Positions 51,639-64,000 of a stretch of DNA of 64,000 nt are shown here, in pieces. The number at the start of each line of letters is the position of its first letter. The first letter of the stretch is position 1. A program made the position numbers and the translations under genes. Under the pieces are notes generated by a model that was not told the origin of the DNA, searched no databases, and saw only the letters and a program-made list of their open reading frames with translations. The stretch is from Hormiphora californensis (lineage: Eukaryota > Ctenophora > Tentaculata > Cydippida > Pleurobrachiidae), in assembly GCA_020137815.1 (NCBI GenBank), contig CM035350.1:4100418-4164417 (forward strand), written 5' to 3'.

Positions 51639-53308
51639 GTGAGTCGTGATAACTTATCATTATGTTACAATATCGTCGGACAATTCAAGGGACACATGCG
51701 TTTATTTACCGGGGTGTGTGTGTTTTCAAACTTTTGTGTCTGTTGCACCTGTAGTGAGAAAATGAGTTCGTCCCGAGTTGCCTAAATGTTTCTTGTTACC
51801 CGGATATATAATGTAATCGATTTTGCTTTCTGTGAGAGTTTTTTAAACATATATTTCAAAACTGTGTGTAACTTTTTAGTAATCCTACTTATTACAACAA
51901 TTAAACTCCACTGTTTCTATTTGTTTCCGGGCTGCTGATAGGGTTTTATTATGGCCCGTGAAATTAGGCCAGGTGGTGGAAGATAGGGAAAAGTCTCCTC
52001 TTTGATTTCCGTGAGTTTTAAAATCTCAAACATGACAAATCCTTGTGTTTTACCACGGTTCGTTGCCAGATGCACTACAAGCTCGAATGGTTACTCATTT
52101 TAATTTCAATTATTCTGTGCCCAATCACAATATCTTCGGTGGGAAAATACTGGGATTGTCTCATCTCCACACTGAGTCCTGAGAGCTCTTAAATGGGGAA
52201 AGTTCAACTCTCCGCACAAACACTAGCTGGATATGACCGCGCGAGCTGTACAAACGGAGTACAAACGTAAGTATTGTAAGCACTCGTTTAGAACGTTCTT
52301 TCCTTCCACGCGCAGTGTTCCCGCGAAACTCAGTGGGTTCACACCCATCACCATTGTTCCAATTATGAGAAAACTAGCATAGGGCGGAGTAAGATTTTTT
52401 TTGGAGGTTAAAGGGGGACTTCCAACGCTTCTTTCAGTAGCTGCATGATACGCTACTCGATAGGCGTGTTGCTTTATTTTCCACAATGGTCAAAATCACT
52501 ATTGTTGATCTGCTGGGCTAAATAAGCACATTTACGCCTACCCAATCAAGCTGCATACACCTACAACAATTCCCTAACAGTCAAAAAAAACTTGGGGTTT
52601 CAAAGGTTTCTGGTTTTCCTGAAAAAGGCAAAAAACGACAGGTCATCGACCGCGCAAATGTCAGTCGCGCAAACCGTTTGTCCCAAATCGCGCGTTTGGG
52701 TCCACTGTGCATAATCAATACGAGAATTTTTTTTAAAGCCAAAAAAAGTTGGCCAGCGTTAAAATCTGTGTGTTTCGTGAGGGTGAGTGCCGACAAACGG
52801 TTTTTTAGGGTTAGGCCTAAAGTAGGGTTAGGGTTAGGGTTGGGGTTTGGGTTTGGGTTGGGGTTAGGCCTTGACATTTCCTACCAGATAAACTTTGAAT
52901 TAGCCAAAACGGTTGTGTGGTTTGGCCGTTGGCGGTTAGAGCCATTTTAGTGAATCAACTTTTTTGGCAGCGTTCACCTGTAAACAGGCCCCGAAACACC
53001 CAGATCGTAACGGCGCCCAAAAATTTCCCCGGAACTCTCGTCACTTTTGACTTTTCTGTTTTCAGGAAAACAAATTAAAAACTTATCGGCTGTGCCAATA
53101 CAACCTTGAAGGGCTGGTTTCACCGTCCGCGGCATCATAATGATTGGAGTGGGGGCCACTGGGTGACCTCCAAACTGGTCTCGCGTGTGTTAGCGTGGGT
53201 TCAGGCATCCAGGAAACGTGTGTGATGATTATTCTGTTAAGATTGCTTGACGACTCAAGTCTCAAAGATTTTTAGAACTGCAGTGAAAAATATTTAGCAT
53301 TTAGTATT
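51639..53308. other. Spacer, including a degenerate TTAGGG patch
   Basis: No gene seen. At about 52806-52868 the plus strand has several GGGTTA units passing into GGGTTT/GGGTTG variants, resembling the metazoan telomere repeat. The minus-strand Asn-Pro repeat frame there is a by-product. Confidence 0.7.
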
Positions 53309-55976
<2,668 letters not shown>

Positions 55977-56183
55977 GTCTCATAGAAAATGAGTTGTGAA
56001 ACGCCGAACCTTTATACTGCAAACTTAGACAAAGCGAGCTTTGAACACAAGGCATAAGGATATTGTTTTTAACGTCATTGTCTAGGATGCCGTATGTGGT
56101 CCCTGGCCCCAGGTGGCAGGTTGTTATTTGCCCCTCTAGACAATATATCACCTAACAATATCACTTTTGTTCAGGCCAATGTC
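55977..56183. promoter_or_regulatory. Shared upstream region of cellulase and PTTG1IP
   Basis: The two start codons face away from each other 207 bp apart, so both promoters and 5' leaders must lie here (unless upstream non-coding exons exist). No clear TATA or CpG signature stands out. Confidence 0.5.
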
Positions 56184-56887
56184 ATGAACTATTGTCTTGC
56201 CCTCTTTGCTACCTTCCTGGCGGTGCTGGCCAGTACGGGCCTCGCTGATGTGAATTGTGTGGCTGAGACCTCCTGTAAACTATGTATCAATGGGACGCTC
56301 TCAGGGAAGTGTGCATGGTGCGATGCCGACAGCAAGTGTCTCCCTTATAACCCCATTACTGACATCAAAACACTGGAAGGGTGTAGTACAGACAAGTTCT
56401 ACGCTTCCAACTGCATTCGTAAGTTTCACCCTAAACTGGATCATCTCTGTATACTATACAGACAGTTTAGTTCTATCTAGATCCTTGTTTGTTTATATTT
56501 GTCTTCTATCTACACAATAATTCTTCCTCTCAGTCGACCACAACATAGTGATAATTGCGGTGGGTATTGGTGTTGGTCTTGTGGCCCTTGCTGCAGCTGC
56601 AGTTACCCTTTGGTGTTGTTGCTGCCGGGGTAGAAAGGCCAGGAAGAAGAAGCTCGCTGATGCAGATGCGGAATACCAGGCTAGAATGGACGAAATAAGT
56701 TCCAAACACGACACACTTAGGGAGGAGAGACAGGCGAAAAATGATGCCATCCGCCAGAAATATGGTAACACGCCTTAAGAATTATTTTTCGTTGCAGTAT
56801 GTATTTATTAAATTTCTCTAATTTTAAGTTTTAACACTCTTTATCACAGGTCTGAAGAAAAGTAGCCCGTACGAACGCTTTGAATAA
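56184..56887 (+). CDS. PTTG1IP: PTTG1-interacting protein (PBF) homolog
   Basis: Exons 56184-56418, 56534-56764 and 56850-56887 join in phase to 167 aa. Signal peptide (MNYCLALFATFLAVLASTGLA); PSI-like Cys domain (CxxC...CAWC...CLPY); a TM helix (IVIIAVGIGVGLVALAA); a CCCC juxtamembrane motif; a charged coiled coil ending AIRQKYG; and a C-terminal SPYERFE that matches the NPYARFE-type tail of human PTTG1IP. The family is a type I membrane protein (human ~180 aa) that binds securin and carries an endocytic Tyr motif. The tail exon of 38 bases is supported by this motif. Start at the Met preceding the signal peptide. Confidence 0.93.
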
Positions 56888-57083
56888 CTGCCAGCCGACT
56901 TCCCTCAATTTTCAAACAAAATGAGAATTAAAATGACTGCCGTTAAATAAGAATTTGACGATATACTAATTGCATCTCTAATTTTAGAGTAACACATATT
57001 TTGATTGCCAGTGATTAAGCCGCTATTTTTCTATCCTTCATCAGCGATTGTTTTTCAGATTTCAGATAGCTCATTTTGGTAGT

Positions 57084-57302
57084 ATGTTAGTTGACAGTGA
57101 CAGCACTTTAGACTGCTATAGTATAACGTTTCAAACTATATGTTAGCTGTCTAAAGTGCTGACACTTTCAACTAACATATTACACACTAAAGTCGGATTT
57201 TTTGAAACTGTCACCCCCCTTTTCGTGTGTGGAATGTTTTTGCGCGTCACATCACATGTTAACGTGTGGTGTGCGCGTCAAAATTGATAAATCCGACTTT
57301 AT
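57084..57302. repeat. Two adjacent inverted repeats (MITE-like)
   Basis: Arms of about 31 bp (57084-57114 and 57149-57179, containing GTTAGTTGACAGTGACAGC) form one hairpin. Next to it, AAAGTCGGATTT (57191) pairs with AAATCCGACTTT (about 57291). Probably remnants of small foldback transposons downstream of PTTG1IP. Confidence 0.7.
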
Positions 57303-57699
57303 TTTAGTCTTTGTACAGTGATTGATATATATTTTAAAATAATAATGTTTTAAAACGGAGCTTGCGTGATTTTATGTAGCAACAAAACAAAGGAAAAGGG
57401 AACTGCGACTCGGGACGATGTGTTTTATCTATTGCATTAAATTCGCTGTTTCACCTGCTTCCATGTCTATAAAAAAGTGTTAATTCCTTTTGCATCCTAT
57501 ATACAGTGTGTCTACCACGTTTATTATTCTGTCTAGTCCACTCAAAACTTATTTGACGTCAGCGACACTTCAGAGCTGTCAACTCATATGATTTGTGACG
57601 TCACACAACGTGTCAGATACAACTCACCCCCCCCCCCCCCTGTTTGAAGACTTGTGTAGACCCCATTATGACGTCACAACTCTTGTAAACAGGCAGACC

Positions 57700-63542
<5,843 letters not shown>

Positions 63543-64000
63543 TTTGTAGATACCAGAAAGACAAAAGACAATGGCGTCCCGCGTGTGTGTTGTTTGTGTC
63601 AGTGGTTATATTTTTCCACCTGCCTCAAGTTGGTTCTCTTCCCAATCCATCTGTTTCTCAAATACTAAAAGGAAAGGAAGAGCGACAAAATTGAAGAAAA
63701 TAAACCCGCGAGAATAACGGGTTACAATTTGATACACTTTCGCTCTCCCTTTCCGTTATGTTTCTAGAAATAAGGACTAGCAGGTTACAGGGTGGTTCTT
63801 GGTTCAATTTTTACATGTCAATACAATGTGATAATAACTTTCTCGCATCTCTCTCCATCCCCTACAAAACTAGAGAAAACATTTACAATTGATAGGTTAT
63901 TGGGGGATTTACTGGCAATATAACTGGGAGCAAAATGGTGTGTGGGTAATAACTATTAAATTAGTCGAAGTGGGTAGTAATATGGAAAATGGTTCCTTAC
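63543..64000. other. DNAJC7 3' flank
   Basis: 3' untranslated and intergenic sequence. An AATAAA near 63698 is the likely polyadenylation signal. Nothing else is recognisable to the window end. Confidence 0.6.

Noticed and set aside
52581-52877. Minus-strand Asn-Pro repeat protein
   Set aside because: Reading of the degenerate telomere-like repeat; no other support.

Overview
Nuclear DNA of an animal. The genes are split by short GT-AG introns, the proteins are metazoan types (an ETS factor, PALS1, PTTG1IP, CFAP58), and long (CT)n/(GA)n microsatellites and small transposons lie between them. The compact layout, a GH9 cellulase with a cellulose-binding module, and an EFF-1/AFF-1-like fusogen candidate suggest an early-branching invertebrate. 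A sponge is my best guess, but the sequence alone does not prove it. All exon joins below were made by eye from splice signals, codon phase and remembered family similarity.

Layout. 1-1.9 kb: 3' half of MCCC2 (+). 3.2-16.6 kb: a five-exon MORN2-like gene (+). Its last intron is about 11.7 kb and appears to hold four other genes: an intronless membrane-fusogen candidate (+), a five-exon class A GPCR (-), an ETS factor (+) and PDRG1 (+). 18-20.4 kb: a non-LTR ORF1 remnant and a mariner-type MITE. 21.9-23.0 kb: intronless DRG2 (+). 24.6-29.8 kb: gene-poor and microsatellite-rich. 29.8-37.7 kb: PALS1 (+). 38.3 kb: a Helitron-like terminus. 39.6-43.5 kb: CFAP58 (-). 43.7-49.0 kb: a 5'-truncated non-LTR retrotransposon (-) interrupted by a TTAA-flanked foldback element. 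49.6-50.0 kb: a TA-flanked foldback element. 50.8-51.6 kb: duplicated block with two exons of an unrecognised gene (+). 53.3-56.0 kb: secreted GH9 cellulase (-), sharing a 207-bp upstream region with PTTG1IP (+, 56.2-56.9 kb). 57.7-63.5 kb: DNAJC7 (+).

Most genes are unrelated housekeeping, cilium, polarity and secretion functions; there is no operon-like pathway. Three things stand out. First, the fusogen candidate, nested in a giant intron. Second, repeated local amplification of 3' splice sites (MCCC2, two PALS1 introns and the 50.8-51.4 kb block). Third, nested transposons.

Quality caveat. Eleven single-base frame breaks in otherwise conserved exons all fit one extra copy of a base. Three zones (about 2.4-3.0, 12.4-13.4 and 23.1-24.6 kb) show extreme homopolymer expansion. 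I read both as consensus artefacts rather than gene decay.
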